From a bacterium (GTDB lineage Bacteria; Actinomycetota; Acidimicrobiia; Spongiisociales; Spongiisociaceae): a stretch of 64,000 bases of DNA. The notes below the pieces were generated by a model. The model was not told the DNA's origin. It searched no databases and was given only the letters and a program-made list of their open reading frames with translations. The stretch's first letter is position 1, and each line of letters starts with the position of its first letter. Shown here in pieces: positions 35,042 to 42,285 of this stretch. The stretch is from the NCBI GenBank assembly GCA_028821265.1, contig JAPPGU010000029.1, positions 1 to 64,000 of the forward strand. The letters run 5' to 3'. The position numbers were made by a program, and so were the translations under genes.

Positions 35042-36072
35042 ACCGTGTCGAGCCAACCCGTGAGATGGGTGAGCGCCTCGGGCAGACCGAGCGGGGTGTC
35101 GTTCCCGTCCCCGCGGGCGTAGACCGCCCGGACCGCGGCCGGCGTGGTCGGGCGGCCTTCCGCCTGCAGCCGTCCCGCCAAGCGACTGCGAGCGTCCTCC
35201 AGTTGATCCTGGGTGGGCATCATCGTGACCAGGCCCGGCGCGCCCTCCAGGACCCCTACCAGCTTGACCGGCCCGGCAGTGCCCTTTCGAGACCGCGGCA
35301 GACCCTCCGCGCGCCGGAACGCGTCGTCGGCCAGGAAGCTGCGATGAGTCAGTCCCGGCGAGACCCACGCCCCTATCTCCGCATAGGCGGGCGACAGCCG
35401 GACCAGGCATTGGCGGATGATCGCGGCCAGAAAGTTGTGGGTCTCGGCGAAGGCCTGGCGCTCCGCCGGACCCCACCTCCACTTCCCGTTCGCGAGCGGA
35501 GTGGCCGTGCAGTCGGGCCGCTCCGGCGACACCGAGGTCCCGCGCGCCTCGAACAGACCGGGATCGTCGTAGCAAGCGGCGGGACTGGGGGCGTCTCGCC
35601 AGTAGTAGATGTGGGAGTAGGGCACGATCGCCATCGGCTCCGACAGCACGAACCGGTCCAGGAACACGTCGCCACGCCGGAGCGGTCCGTCATGGAGAAG
35701 ATCCGGGCTCTCCCCGTCGTCGAGGTGACCGGCCATACCCGCCGGTGCGGTAGCGGCTCCGTCGGGACGCCAGCCTGCTTCCAGAAGCGCCTGGTTGATA
35801 GCCCGATGCTCCCGGCTGGTCGAGTAGGGCTTGTACTTGGTACAAGGGATCAGCAGCGCCACCCGCCGTCCGCCGGAGGGCGTGGGTGGCGGGGTCCACT
35901 CCTCGCCGACGTAGCGGTGCCAATCGGCTATCTGCGGATGCTGCATGCCGTCGAGGTTGGCCTGCGGCGAGTAGAACCGGAGCGACAGGTCGAGCTCGAA
36001 CGGCGAGCGGATCTTGCGAGCCGACTCAGCCAACCGGGCGGCGTCCGGTTCGTACCGGGTAGTTGTTTTCAT
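35038..36072 (-). CDS. Uncharacterised protein with DUF5591/ArcS-like motif
   Basis: A 344-residue protein that I do not recognise as any enzyme. Residues about 65-95 read VALLIPCTKYKPYSTSREHR, and later come FLDRFVLSEPMAIVPY and HIYYW. The PCxxxKPYSxSxxHR pattern followed by an EP(M/L)xxVP segment resembles the DUF5591 domain of archaeosine synthase ArcS and related tRNA-modification proteins. The N-terminal 60 residues and the C-terminus (AVRAVYARGDG, TPLGLPEALTHL) have no match that I know. There is no signal peptide or membrane segment. It follows the DUF1989 gene by 35 bases and overlaps the aldolase-family ATG, so it is integral to the operon. The relation to ArcS is inferred from a motif only. 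Confidence 0.6.
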   Translation of the reverse strand: MKTTTRYEPDAARLAESARKIRSPFELDLSLRFYSPQANLDGMQHPQIADWHRYVGEEWTPPPTPSGGRRVALLIPCTKYKPYSTSREHRAINQALLEAGWRPDGAATAPAGMAGHLDDGESPDLLHDGPLRRGDVFLDRFVLSEPMAIVPYSHIYYWRDAPSPAACYDDPGLFEARGTSVSPERPDCTATPLANGKWRWGPAERQAFAETHNFLAAIIRQCLVRLSPAYAEIGAWVSPGLTHRSFLADDAFRRAEGLPRSRKGTAGPVKLVGVLEGAPGLVTMMPTQDQLEDARSRLAGRLQAEGRPTTPAAVRAVYARGDGNDTPLGLPEALTHLTGWLDTV

Positions 36073-36107
36073 CAGGTCCTCCTCGAGGCGTCAGTGGCCG
36101 GTCGTCC

Positions 36108-36719
36108 TTAGCCCTCCGGGTTGTCCCGCAGCCTCATCAGCATGGAGGTGGGGTTGAAGTCGTTGCACGGCGTGAGGTCCTGGGGGCAGGCGGACAGGAG
36201 CACCACCAGATCCTCGTGGGCCAGCAGGGTCATAGTGGCGCCCGCGTCGTGGGCGGCGGGATCGGTCACCACGTCCCCGTCGTCGGTCACCCGGTTGTGC
36301 ATGAACACGTTCCAGGCCATCTCGCCGTGTAAGCCGAAGTCCTCCCCGAGCAGGTCCCGCGCCTGGTAGAGGTTGGCCAGGCAATGGTCGTGATCGTCCA
36401 GGTCGTAGTCCCGCTTGAAACGCTCGTGGTCACAGCACGGCACGATGATGTCGTGGCGCTCCACGTCGTCCCGGACGATGGTGAAAACCGGGTTGCGGCG
36501 GTTGGAGAACACCTGTGATCCGGTGACCAACTCGATCGAGGCGTTGCACGACACCGTGTGGGTCGGAGACAGGTACTCGGAGGGATCGTTGCGGAACCAG
36601 GCGATCAGGTCGCCGACCTGGTGGCCTTCGACATCGACGATGTCCAGCAACTGACCCTTGCGCATGTAGACACCCCGACCCTCTCGGGCCGGAACGATGA
36701 CTTCGGTTGCTCCGCTCAT
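36108..36719 (-). CDS. DUF1989 (urea carboxylase-associated) family protein
   Basis: A 203-residue DUF1989 protein. VIVPAREGRGVYMRKGQLLDIVDVEG, GHQVGDLIAWF and SEYLSPTHTVSCNASIEL match the family found beside urea carboxylase and other nitrogen-catabolic genes; the biochemical role is not settled. The region with CCDHERFK and LANLYQARDLLG, then NVFMHNR, is also typical. ATG 36719 has AGAGGAG eight bases upstream, and earlier in-frame codons have none. It is the first gene of the seven-gene leftward operon. No urea carboxylase or allophanate hydrolase is in the window. Confidence 0.85.
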   Translation of the reverse strand: MSGATEVIVPAREGRGVYMRKGQLLDIVDVEGHQVGDLIAWFRNDPSEYLSPTHTVSCNASIELVTGSQVFSNRRNPVFTIVRDDVERHDIIVPCCDHERFKRDYDLDDHDHCLANLYQARDLLGEDFGLHGEMAWNVFMHNRVTDDGDVVTDPAAHDAGATMTLLAHEDLVVLLSACPQDLTPCNDFNPTSMLMRLRDNPEG

Positions 36720-36981
36720 TAATCGGTCTCCTCTTGCGGTTTCTCGGTGTCCGCTGCCTGTTGAAGCGCGTGTGCCGCCCGGGGTGCTCCAATACGAGAT
36801 GGAACCTGCTTTGGCCGAAGACCTGCTGGTCCCGACCAGCCGGGAGGGCTGCCTCGGCGATGGTAGTTGGATGGTCTCCCGCCTGATCCACAATGTGGAC
36901 CCGCCGGGGTTCCCATCGGTCGGGTCTCCCTCCCCGAACCCTCAGAAGGGGTTAGCGAGGTGTGCTGACCCATGTGGCGCC
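36720..36981. other. Upstream region of the DUF1989 operon
   Basis: This 262-base gap holds the ribosome site of the DUF1989 gene and must contain the promoter of the seven-gene operon. Apart from the palindrome annotated at 36887-36899, no clear promoter hexamers or small genes were found. Confidence 0.5.
36887..36899. promoter_or_regulatory. Candidate operator palindrome
   Basis: TCCACA and TGTGGA are perfect inverted arms around one central A, about 170 bases upstream of the DUF1989 start and 80 bases beyond the enamidase stop. The form recalls GntR/IclR-type operators. No regulator gene is adjacent, so which protein binds, if any, is unknown. Confidence 0.4.
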
Positions 36982-38178
36982 TCAGACGTGGGCAGAGCCA
37001 GGGAGCTCACCGATCTCGGGGGTGACGGTCACCTGGCGGGCCGCGGCGGGGGTGTTGCGGCTCTGCAAAGCGCGGACCCGGCCGTCGATGAGGACGGCGG
37101 TGATGCCTGGGATGTCGCCCCTGGCGAGGGCGCCGAGGGCGTCGCCGCCATACGATCCCCAGGGCGCGTCGGCGATCACCAGGTCGGCCGCCCGGCCCAC
37201 CTCGACCTTCCCCGCATCCAGGCCGTAGACGTCCGCCGTTACCCCCGAGGCCCATGCCCACACGGTGGCCGGATCGGCACTTGTGAGGGAGGAGAGCTCG
37301 GCCATCGTCTTGAGCACGCCCAGCGGCATGACACCGGTCCCGGTGGGCGTGTCCGACCCGATGATCACCCGGTGCTCAGCCCGGTGTTCGAGCACCGACT
37401 CCACTATCTGGATGGCGCTCCGCAGGTTGCCGGCCTGGACGATCTGGAGCACCAGATCGGTCGTGGACACGATCCGGACGACTCCGTCATCGTCAAGCGA
37501 CGAGGGGCCACCGTTGATGTGGCCGCACACGTCAGGACGGAGCAGCATCAGATGATCGGTGGTGATGGGCTTGGAGCCGGGGATCGACGCCCCACCCGAG
37601 TGGCACATCACCTTGATCCCCACCTCCTGCGCCGCCCGCACCTGCGGCAGTCCGTCGGCCGGGTCCTCGTACCGGCCGAACCCGAACTTGGCCAGCCACA
37701 CCCCCTGGTCAGCCAGATAACGGAAGTGCTCGGGCCGGAGGGTCGGCTCGAGCACCACCGCTCCGCCGTTGACCTTCATCCCGTTGGGCCGGTAATTGCT
37801 CCACGACCGCTGGGCGAACACGGCCAGGGCGACCACTCCGTCGGCATCGTGCGGTCGACCCGGCGCGTGGATCTCGCCGGGCGAGATCACCTGGGTAATC
37901 CCACCGTGAACGTACGAGCTGAGGAAGCCGACCACGTTCTGGCGAGGGGTGAAGTCACCGATGACCACGTGGCAGTGGGAGTCGATCAATCCCGGCCCGA
38001 CGGTCGTCCCGTTGGCGTCGATCACCTGGTCGGCGTGCTCGTAGCCCTCGGAGGATCCGATCGACACGATGGACCCGTCCTCTATGAACAGCGCCTCCGC
38101 ATCTGTGACCGGGCCGGCCAGGTCACCCGTGACCAGAGTCCCGATGTTGACGATCGCGGTCCGGCGTGGTCTGCCCAC
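36982..38178 (-). CDS. Enamidase-like amidohydrolase
   Basis: A 398-residue amidohydrolase close to the enamidase of Eubacterium barkeri nicotinate fermentation (6-oxo-1,4,5,6-tetrahydronicotinate hydrolysis). From memory of that enzyme the shared blocks are the N-terminal VNIGxxVxGD, GLIDSHCHVV(I)GDF(x)PRQ, YVHGGITQVISPG followed by PGRPHDADG, GGASIPGSKPITTD, SHINGGPxS/GHINGGPSS, SDTPTGTGVMPLG and a C-terminal SRNTPAAAR. Metal ligands fit HCH and later His/Asp. The start is GTG 38178, without a good ribosome site, so it is uncertain. It is downstream of hydantoinase-like, isochorismatase-family and DUF1185 genes on the same strand. A ring-opening step on a reduced N-heterocycle is the best guess. 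Confidence 0.85.
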   Translation of the reverse strand: MGRPRRTAIVNIGTLVTGDLAGPVTDAEALFIEDGSIVSIGSSEGYEHADQVIDANGTTVGPGLIDSHCHVVIGDFTPRQNVVGFLSSYVHGGITQVISPGEIHAPGRPHDADGVVALAVFAQRSWSNYRPNGMKVNGGAVVLEPTLRPEHFRYLADQGVWLAKFGFGRYEDPADGLPQVRAAQEVGIKVMCHSGGASIPGSKPITTDHLMLLRPDVCGHINGGPSSLDDDGVVRIVSTTDLVLQIVQAGNLRSAIQIVESVLEHRAEHRVIIGSDTPTGTGVMPLGVLKTMAELSSLTSADPATVWAWASGVTADVYGLDAGKVEVGRAADLVIADAPWGSYGGDALGALARGDIPGITAVLIDGRVRALQSRNTPAAARQVTVTPEIGELPGSAHV

Positions 38179-38240
38179 CGCTCAGGAGGGTGCTGAGGAA
38201 GACGGGGATCGGTTGGCCCGCGATCCCGTGGCCTGGAGTT

Positions 38241-38270
38241 TCATTGCCGACTATCGTGCCAACTGGACAT
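38241..38270 (-). CDS. Possible nine-codon leader ORF or decayed start
   Basis: On the minus strand GGAGGG lies at ideal distance from ATG 38270, and the frame MSSWHDSRQ then stops. The same ribosome-site text (GGAGGGTAGGTA) precedes the isochorismatase-family gene at 39618. The short frame is not in phase with the enamidase GTG at 38178. It could be a leader peptide or the remnant of the enamidase's original start, or chance. Confidence 0.25.
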   Translation of the reverse strand: MSSWHDSRQ

Positions 38271-38284
38271 CTTTACCTACCCTC

Positions 38285-38866
38285 CTAACGGAGCCCGTCC
38301 TCGCCGATCACGTCCTCGGGCGCCAGACCTCCCATCCGGGCGTTGAGCCTCCCCCGGTTGGCGACCCCCACGGCCACCAGTACTTCGTCCGCCCGGGGAG
38401 CGTCGCCGGGATACAGGGTGATGGCGTCGTAGTGATCCCGGACGTAGAGGGCGTCCTTGTGGGCCAGCGGGATCGTTATCGGGGTTCCTGCCGCCGCCAC
38501 GACGGTGGCAGAGGACATCCAGGCGACTCCCCCGCCGAGCGTCTCGCGGAGCGGGTTGGCGAAGGCGGTGGAAAGGAACATCACCGCGTGCTCCTGCGAT
38601 CCATCTAGTCCGGCGATCCCTCCCTTGCCGTAGGACACGACCGGCTCTCCCAGGGCGTCCATGGCCATCTCCCCAAGGATCCGACCCAGGCCGGCCGAGA
38701 ACGCCACCGCCTCGGACAGGTCCTCGTGGTAGCTCCCCGCGTAGGGGTTGTGGATCGCCGCCGCCACCACCGCCTTGCGGAGCGGCGGGTCTGCTTCGAT
38801 CCCCTCCCTGATCCGCTCCTCCTCGACCTGGTTGATGACCTTCCTGATGGAAAAGTCCAGGCTCAC
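38285..38866 (-). CDS. DUF1185 (amino acid synthesis family) protein
   Basis: A 193-residue protein of the DUF1185/AA_synth family. AVVAAAIHNPYAGSYHEDLSEA, GRILGEMAM, PVVSYGKGGIAG and GSQEHAVMFLSTAFANPLRE are characteristic, as is the later PLAHKDALYVRDHYD with a VALGVANRGRLNARMGG-like ending. The activity is unknown; members are often found beside amidases and pyrimidine or hydantoin-type catabolic genes, as here. The ATG at 38866 overlaps the isochorismatase-family stop by ATGA. Confidence 0.85.
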   Translation of the reverse strand: MSLDFSIRKVINQVEEERIREGIEADPPLRKAVVAAAIHNPYAGSYHEDLSEAVAFSAGLGRILGEMAMDALGEPVVSYGKGGIAGLDGSQEHAVMFLSTAFANPLRETLGGGVAWMSSATVVAAAGTPITIPLAHKDALYVRDHYDAITLYPGDAPRADEVLVAVGVANRGRLNARMGGLAPEDVIGEDGLR

Positions 38867-39618
38867 AGCAACTCCCTCCCGGCAGCCGCGGCGGCAGGCG
38901 GATAGGTGTCGTCGAACAAGCCCACCGGCAGGTCTCTCAGGTACGTGAGAACGTCGTCCAGGTCAGTGACGTCCACATACTTCATATGCAGGTCGAAGAG
39001 GGCGATCTTGTGTGACACCTCGCCACGATCGAACACCGCTTCGTGCGGGATCGTCACCTTGAAGTCGTTCGAGAGGGCATCCACGGCGCTGGCGCGCACG
39101 CATCCGCTGGTGGTGGTGCCGGTGAGGATGAGCGAATCGGCCCTCATCATGGTGAGGTGGCTCACCAGCGGCGTTCCGAAGAAGGCAGACGGCTTGCGCT
39201 TCTCGATGAACAGGTCGTCGGGTCGGGGCGCCACCTCGGCCACGATCTCGTTGCCCTTATGCCCCATCACGTCCACCTCGTCCTCCGCCCGGGTGCTCTT
39301 CAGCGACCAGATCCCGAGGTCGAAGCCGTCGGCCCGGCGCGGGTTGGTGGTGTAGATGACCGGAAGGCGCTTGGCCCGGGCCACGTCGAGGATGTCCTGG
39401 ATGGCGGGGATCCCCCGCTCCCAGGCCTCTGGCCCGCAGGCGTACCTCCACCGCTCGATCGACTCGAGGATGGGCTCGGCCCGGTCCCCGCAGAAGTTGT
39501 AGTTGACGTCGATCACCATGATGGCGGGACGCTCGCCGTATCCGGCCCGCTTGCCCCAACCGGCCGCGGCGAAGACCGTCCGATCGGTCTCGGTGAGGAC
39601 GTCGTCCCAGATGGCCAT
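38863..39618 (-). CDS. Isochorismatase-family cysteine amidase (N-carbamoylsarcosine amidase-like)
   Basis: A 251-residue cysteine hydrolase. The triad is Asp in IMVIDVNYNF, Lys in IEKRKPSAF and Cys in LTGTTTSGCVRASAVD; the cis-peptide TTTSGC loop is typical of N-carbamoylsarcosine and maleamate amidases rather than of isochorismatase proper. It starts 4 bases after the hydantoinase-like stop, with GGAGGG spanning that junction as its ribosome site. It likely releases ammonia from a carbamoyl or amide intermediate made by the neighbouring ring-opening enzymes. Confidence 0.87.
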   Translation of the reverse strand: MAIWDDVLTETDRTVFAAAGWGKRAGYGERPAIMVIDVNYNFCGDRAEPILESIERWRYACGPEAWERGIPAIQDILDVARAKRLPVIYTTNPRRADGFDLGIWSLKSTRAEDEVDVMGHKGNEIVAEVAPRPDDLFIEKRKPSAFFGTPLVSHLTMMRADSLILTGTTTSGCVRASAVDALSNDFKVTIPHEAVFDRGEVSHKIALFDLHMKYVDVTDLDDVLTYLRDLPVGLFDDTYPPAAAAAGRELL

Positions 39619-39622
39619 CTAC

Positions 39623-41233
39623 CTACCCTCCTATCGGACGGGTGTACTTGGTGGTCTCGGGGGCGAAGCCGGGTCGGGCGAACTTGTCGGCCAGCCAGCG
39701 CTGGGTGGGGGCCACCCGGGCCGGGCTGTTGGCGTCCAAGACCTGATGGCTCGGCCCCAGCTTGCGAGGCAGGTAGTGGCCCCGCGGATCTCCGACCGGA
39801 CGCATCCCGGGTGAGTCGTCCGCCCACTCCGCGCTGACCTCGCCCCGCAGGATGGTCATGATCGGCCAGCCGGTGAAGGTATGGCCTTCCATGATCGACC
39901 ATCCCGACCTGGTGTTGATGTGCTCCTTGCCGACCTTCACTTCCCGACCCAGGTCGATGATCACCATGTCCGCGTCGAAGCCCGGCAGGAGCGAGCCCTT
40001 GGTTCCCCAGAGGCCAGAGGTCTTGGCGGGGTTCTCGCAACTCACCTGGACGGCCCGCTCGAGGCTGATGCGGCCCTTGTTGACCCCTTCCGACAGCATC
40101 ACGGGCAGGAACAACTCCACCCTCGAGAACCCGGTACGGCAATCCCAGATCACCGGGTTGTACATCTCCTCGTGGGAGGACGGCTCCCATCCAACCACGT
40201 GATCGGACCCGACCACGTCCACGATGCCCTCGGCCAGCGCCACCCAGAGCGCCTCGATGTTGTCCCTGCGGCGGAGCGGGACGTTGATCCTCCAGCCGTA
40301 CTCGGGCTCGGCCCAGAGCCATGGCGGACCGGTCTGCGCGTACAGCTCCAGACCCTCGGCGCGGGCTCGGGCCACTTCCTCGAAGGACAGCTTGGTGGTG
40401 CAGTGCTGGAGGTAGAGGGGAACGTGGCCGGGGGTCTGCATGGCCAGGTAGGCGTAGGAGCGGACGTGATGGGCCTCGAGGAAATCGGGTGAGCGGTCGG
40501 TCCACGAACCGCAGTCGGTGCGGCCGCTACTCCGAAGGCGGTCCTCGAAGATCCGCCCGATCTCCCAGTTCTCGGGATGGATGTGAACGATCCCCGGATG
40601 GCCGATATGGGCGACCTCCTCCATCACCAGGTAGACCGTGCCGTCATCGATACCCGTACCCAGACCGGCCCGCCGGGACGGCCAGTTGGTGTCGTCCTCG
40701 TCCGACATGCCCTTCATCGAACGGGTCTGCAGGTAGAGCTTGAAGGAGGTGACCCCGTGCTCCTCGGCGTACTGAGGGATCTCCCGGGCGTGCTGGTCGG
40801 TCTCGAGCATGTAGGTCAGGTAGGCGTCGACATGGCTCACTTCGTTGATCACGTCCCGCCCCGAAGGAAACGACTCGTTGAACGAGACCACGTCGGCCCT
40901 GCCCACTACTTCCTTGAACGGCTTCGTGCCCAAACGAGTGGTCGGCGCCTGGATACCCCAGGTGGTGATGCCCGCCGTAGCAGCCGCCCGCGACTCGGTG
41001 GTCATGTCGTAGTCGAACGGCACGTAGCACCCTGGGTGGGCCTCGGAGTCCACCACCCCCGGGAGCACGTAGTTGCCGCGGGCGTCGATGGTCTTCTTGG
41101 CAGACGGCATCAACTCCTCGGGAGCCAGCATGGCCACCTTGCCGTCCTTGACGCCGACCGCCACCCGGTAGCGTCCGCCGCCCGTCACGACCGTGCCGTT
41201 GGTTACCACCAGATCGAGAGGTTGTCCCGCCAT
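39623..41233 (-). CDS. Dihydropyrimidinase/hydantoinase-like protein with altered metal motif
   Basis: A 536-residue cyclic-amidohydrolase-like protein. TSFKLYLQT carries the Lys that is carbamylated in hydantoinases, IVHIHPEN and LYLQHCTTK carry His ligands, and VGSDHV the Asp. The first motif is changed: where dihydropyrimidinases have DxHxH, this reads VDSEAHPG with Glu64 and His66, so one His of the HxH pair is Glu. Length exceeds the common 460-490 by insertions in the mid region. ATG 41233 has GGAG nine bases upstream; ATG 41272 would add 13 residues. It opens the operon hydantoinase-like, isochorismatase-family, DUF1185, enamidase. Confidence 0.83.
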   Translation of the reverse strand: MAGQPLDLVVTNGTVVTGGGRYRVAVGVKDGKVAMLAPEELMPSAKKTIDARGNYVLPGVVDSEAHPGCYVPFDYDMTTESRAAATAGITTWGIQAPTTRLGTKPFKEVVGRADVVSFNESFPSGRDVINEVSHVDAYLTYMLETDQHAREIPQYAEEHGVTSFKLYLQTRSMKGMSDEDDTNWPSRRAGLGTGIDDGTVYLVMEEVAHIGHPGIVHIHPENWEIGRIFEDRLRSSGRTDCGSWTDRSPDFLEAHHVRSYAYLAMQTPGHVPLYLQHCTTKLSFEEVARARAEGLELYAQTGPPWLWAEPEYGWRINVPLRRRDNIEALWVALAEGIVDVVGSDHVVGWEPSSHEEMYNPVIWDCRTGFSRVELFLPVMLSEGVNKGRISLERAVQVSCENPAKTSGLWGTKGSLLPGFDADMVIIDLGREVKVGKEHINTRSGWSIMEGHTFTGWPIMTILRGEVSAEWADDSPGMRPVGDPRGHYLPRKLGPSHQVLDANSPARVAPTQRWLADKFARPGFAPETTKYTRPIGG

Positions 41234-41343
41234 ATGCCCGAACTCCGTCCTTTCAAGCCGTCGGTTCGCCATCTCCCCGGGTCAAGACCGCGCTGGTGGC
41301 CCGGAGCGACGCTGCCCGGTTCCTCACTCCGAGCAACTGCCGG

Positions 41344-41373
41344 TTGACAAGCAACGGGAGCACGGAGTAGAAC
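41344..41373 (+). promoter_or_regulatory. Candidate promoter of the deaminase gene
   Basis: TTGACA at 41344-41349 and TAGAAC at 41368-41373 are 18 bases apart, 11 bases before ATG 41385. Transcription would begin within about ten bases of the ATG and no Shine-Dalgarno is visible, so the message may be nearly leaderless. Confidence 0.5.
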
Positions 41374-41384
41374 CTGGGCACGAC

Positions 41385-41975
41385 ATGAGCTTACATCCTG
41401 ATGGGGCCGGGACCATCCCGGCCGAGACGAAACAGCAACTGCTCGACCTGCGGGAACGCGTTGAGGCCTTTGACGGAGCGAGACCGCATGACGCCATCGC
41501 CCGCCAGGCGATCCAGGAAGCCATTACGGGCGGACTCGAGGGCAACGCCGCGGTGGGCTGCCTGATCGTCGACCCCGACGGAAGGGTTCTGGTCAGCGAC
41601 CGCAACCGGATGCTGGCGCCGAGGTTCAGAAGCGACCTACACGCCGAGATGTCGGCGCTGAACATATACGAGGACACGCATCCTGATGGAGGGAATCTGA
41701 GGGGTCACACCCTGATTACCTCGCTCGAACCGTGCGAGATGTGCACGATCAGGATCATCAACTCGGCTGTCACCACCACCATCTTCGTGGCTAGCGACGT
41801 CGGCAAGGGAGGCATGACCGGCCCCAACACACTGGCCCCGCATTGGGCGCGCCTCGCCGAGCCTCTGACCTTCGCGCTGGCCGACTGCTCGGAGGAGTTG
41901 AGCGACATCTCGCTGAAGGTGTTCACCATCACGATCGGTGGGGTGATCGGGAAGATGATGGCCCGCCGGATCTAG
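41385..41975 (+). CDS. Cytidine/guanine deaminase-fold nucleoside deaminase
   Basis: A 196-residue zinc deaminase. HAEMSALNIYED (HAE, His ligand and catalytic Glu) and LEPCEMCTIRII (PCxxC, two Cys ligands) define the CMP/dCMP-type zinc-binding domain. The N-terminal extension of about 35 residues before AIARQAIQEAI is longer than in CodA/TadA-like small deaminases. It diverges from the hydantoinase-like operon, so it may deaminate a base or heterocycle before ring opening. The exact base cannot be told; tRNA adenosine deaminase is less likely given the context. Confidence 0.85.
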   Translation: MSLHPDGAGTIPAETKQQLLDLRERVEAFDGARPHDAIARQAIQEAITGGLEGNAAVGCLIVDPDGRVLVSDRNRMLAPRFRSDLHAEMSALNIYEDTHPDGGNLRGHTLITSLEPCEMCTIRIINSAVTTTIFVASDVGKGGMTGPNTLAPHWARLAEPLTFALADCSEELSDISLKVFTITIGGVIGKMMARRI

Positions 41976-42285
41976 CATCCGGAACCCGGGAGAGCGCGAA
42001 AAACGCGCCGCCGGAACGGTGCTCCGCACCGGGCCCTCCCCCACCACCACCTGTCCTGGATCGGAGCGTGGTCGGCCATGCCCGGCCGGCTGCCGGGTTC
42101 GGCGGTTCGCTCCACGATTCCCCGTGTGTTCCCTCGGCCGGCCGTTCCGATCGGTAGCGCATCGGCCGGTGTAGGTGCTTGGCGATGGTCAACATATATC
42201 GGGGGTGTGACACTTTCCTCAGCATCGCCCGCCACGAGCACGAGACGATTGCCAAAGCCCAAGCCGAAAGACCTCGAACGGCCTC
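41976..42285. repeat. Intergenic copy A of a twin-hairpin/GGGGGTGTGACAC element
   Basis: No gene is apparent in these 310 bases. Nineteen bases after the deaminase stop a perfect small hairpin GCGCG-AAAAA-CGCGC (41994-42008) is followed by CGGTGC-TCC-GCACCG (42017-42031) and GGGCCCTC. Farther on a CGGCCGGCCG block occurs, then CGGGGGTGTGACAC at 42200-42213. The same signals in the same order occur at 53545-53839. This suggests a dispersed non-coding repeat or a decayed mobile element whose left end may act as a terminator. Confidence 0.4.

Noticed and set aside
34340-35575. N-terminal extension of the class II aldolase-family protein to 411 residues
   Set aside because: The extra part reads through the DUF5591-like gene in another frame. 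The ATG at 35041 gives the normal family length and an ATGA overlap.
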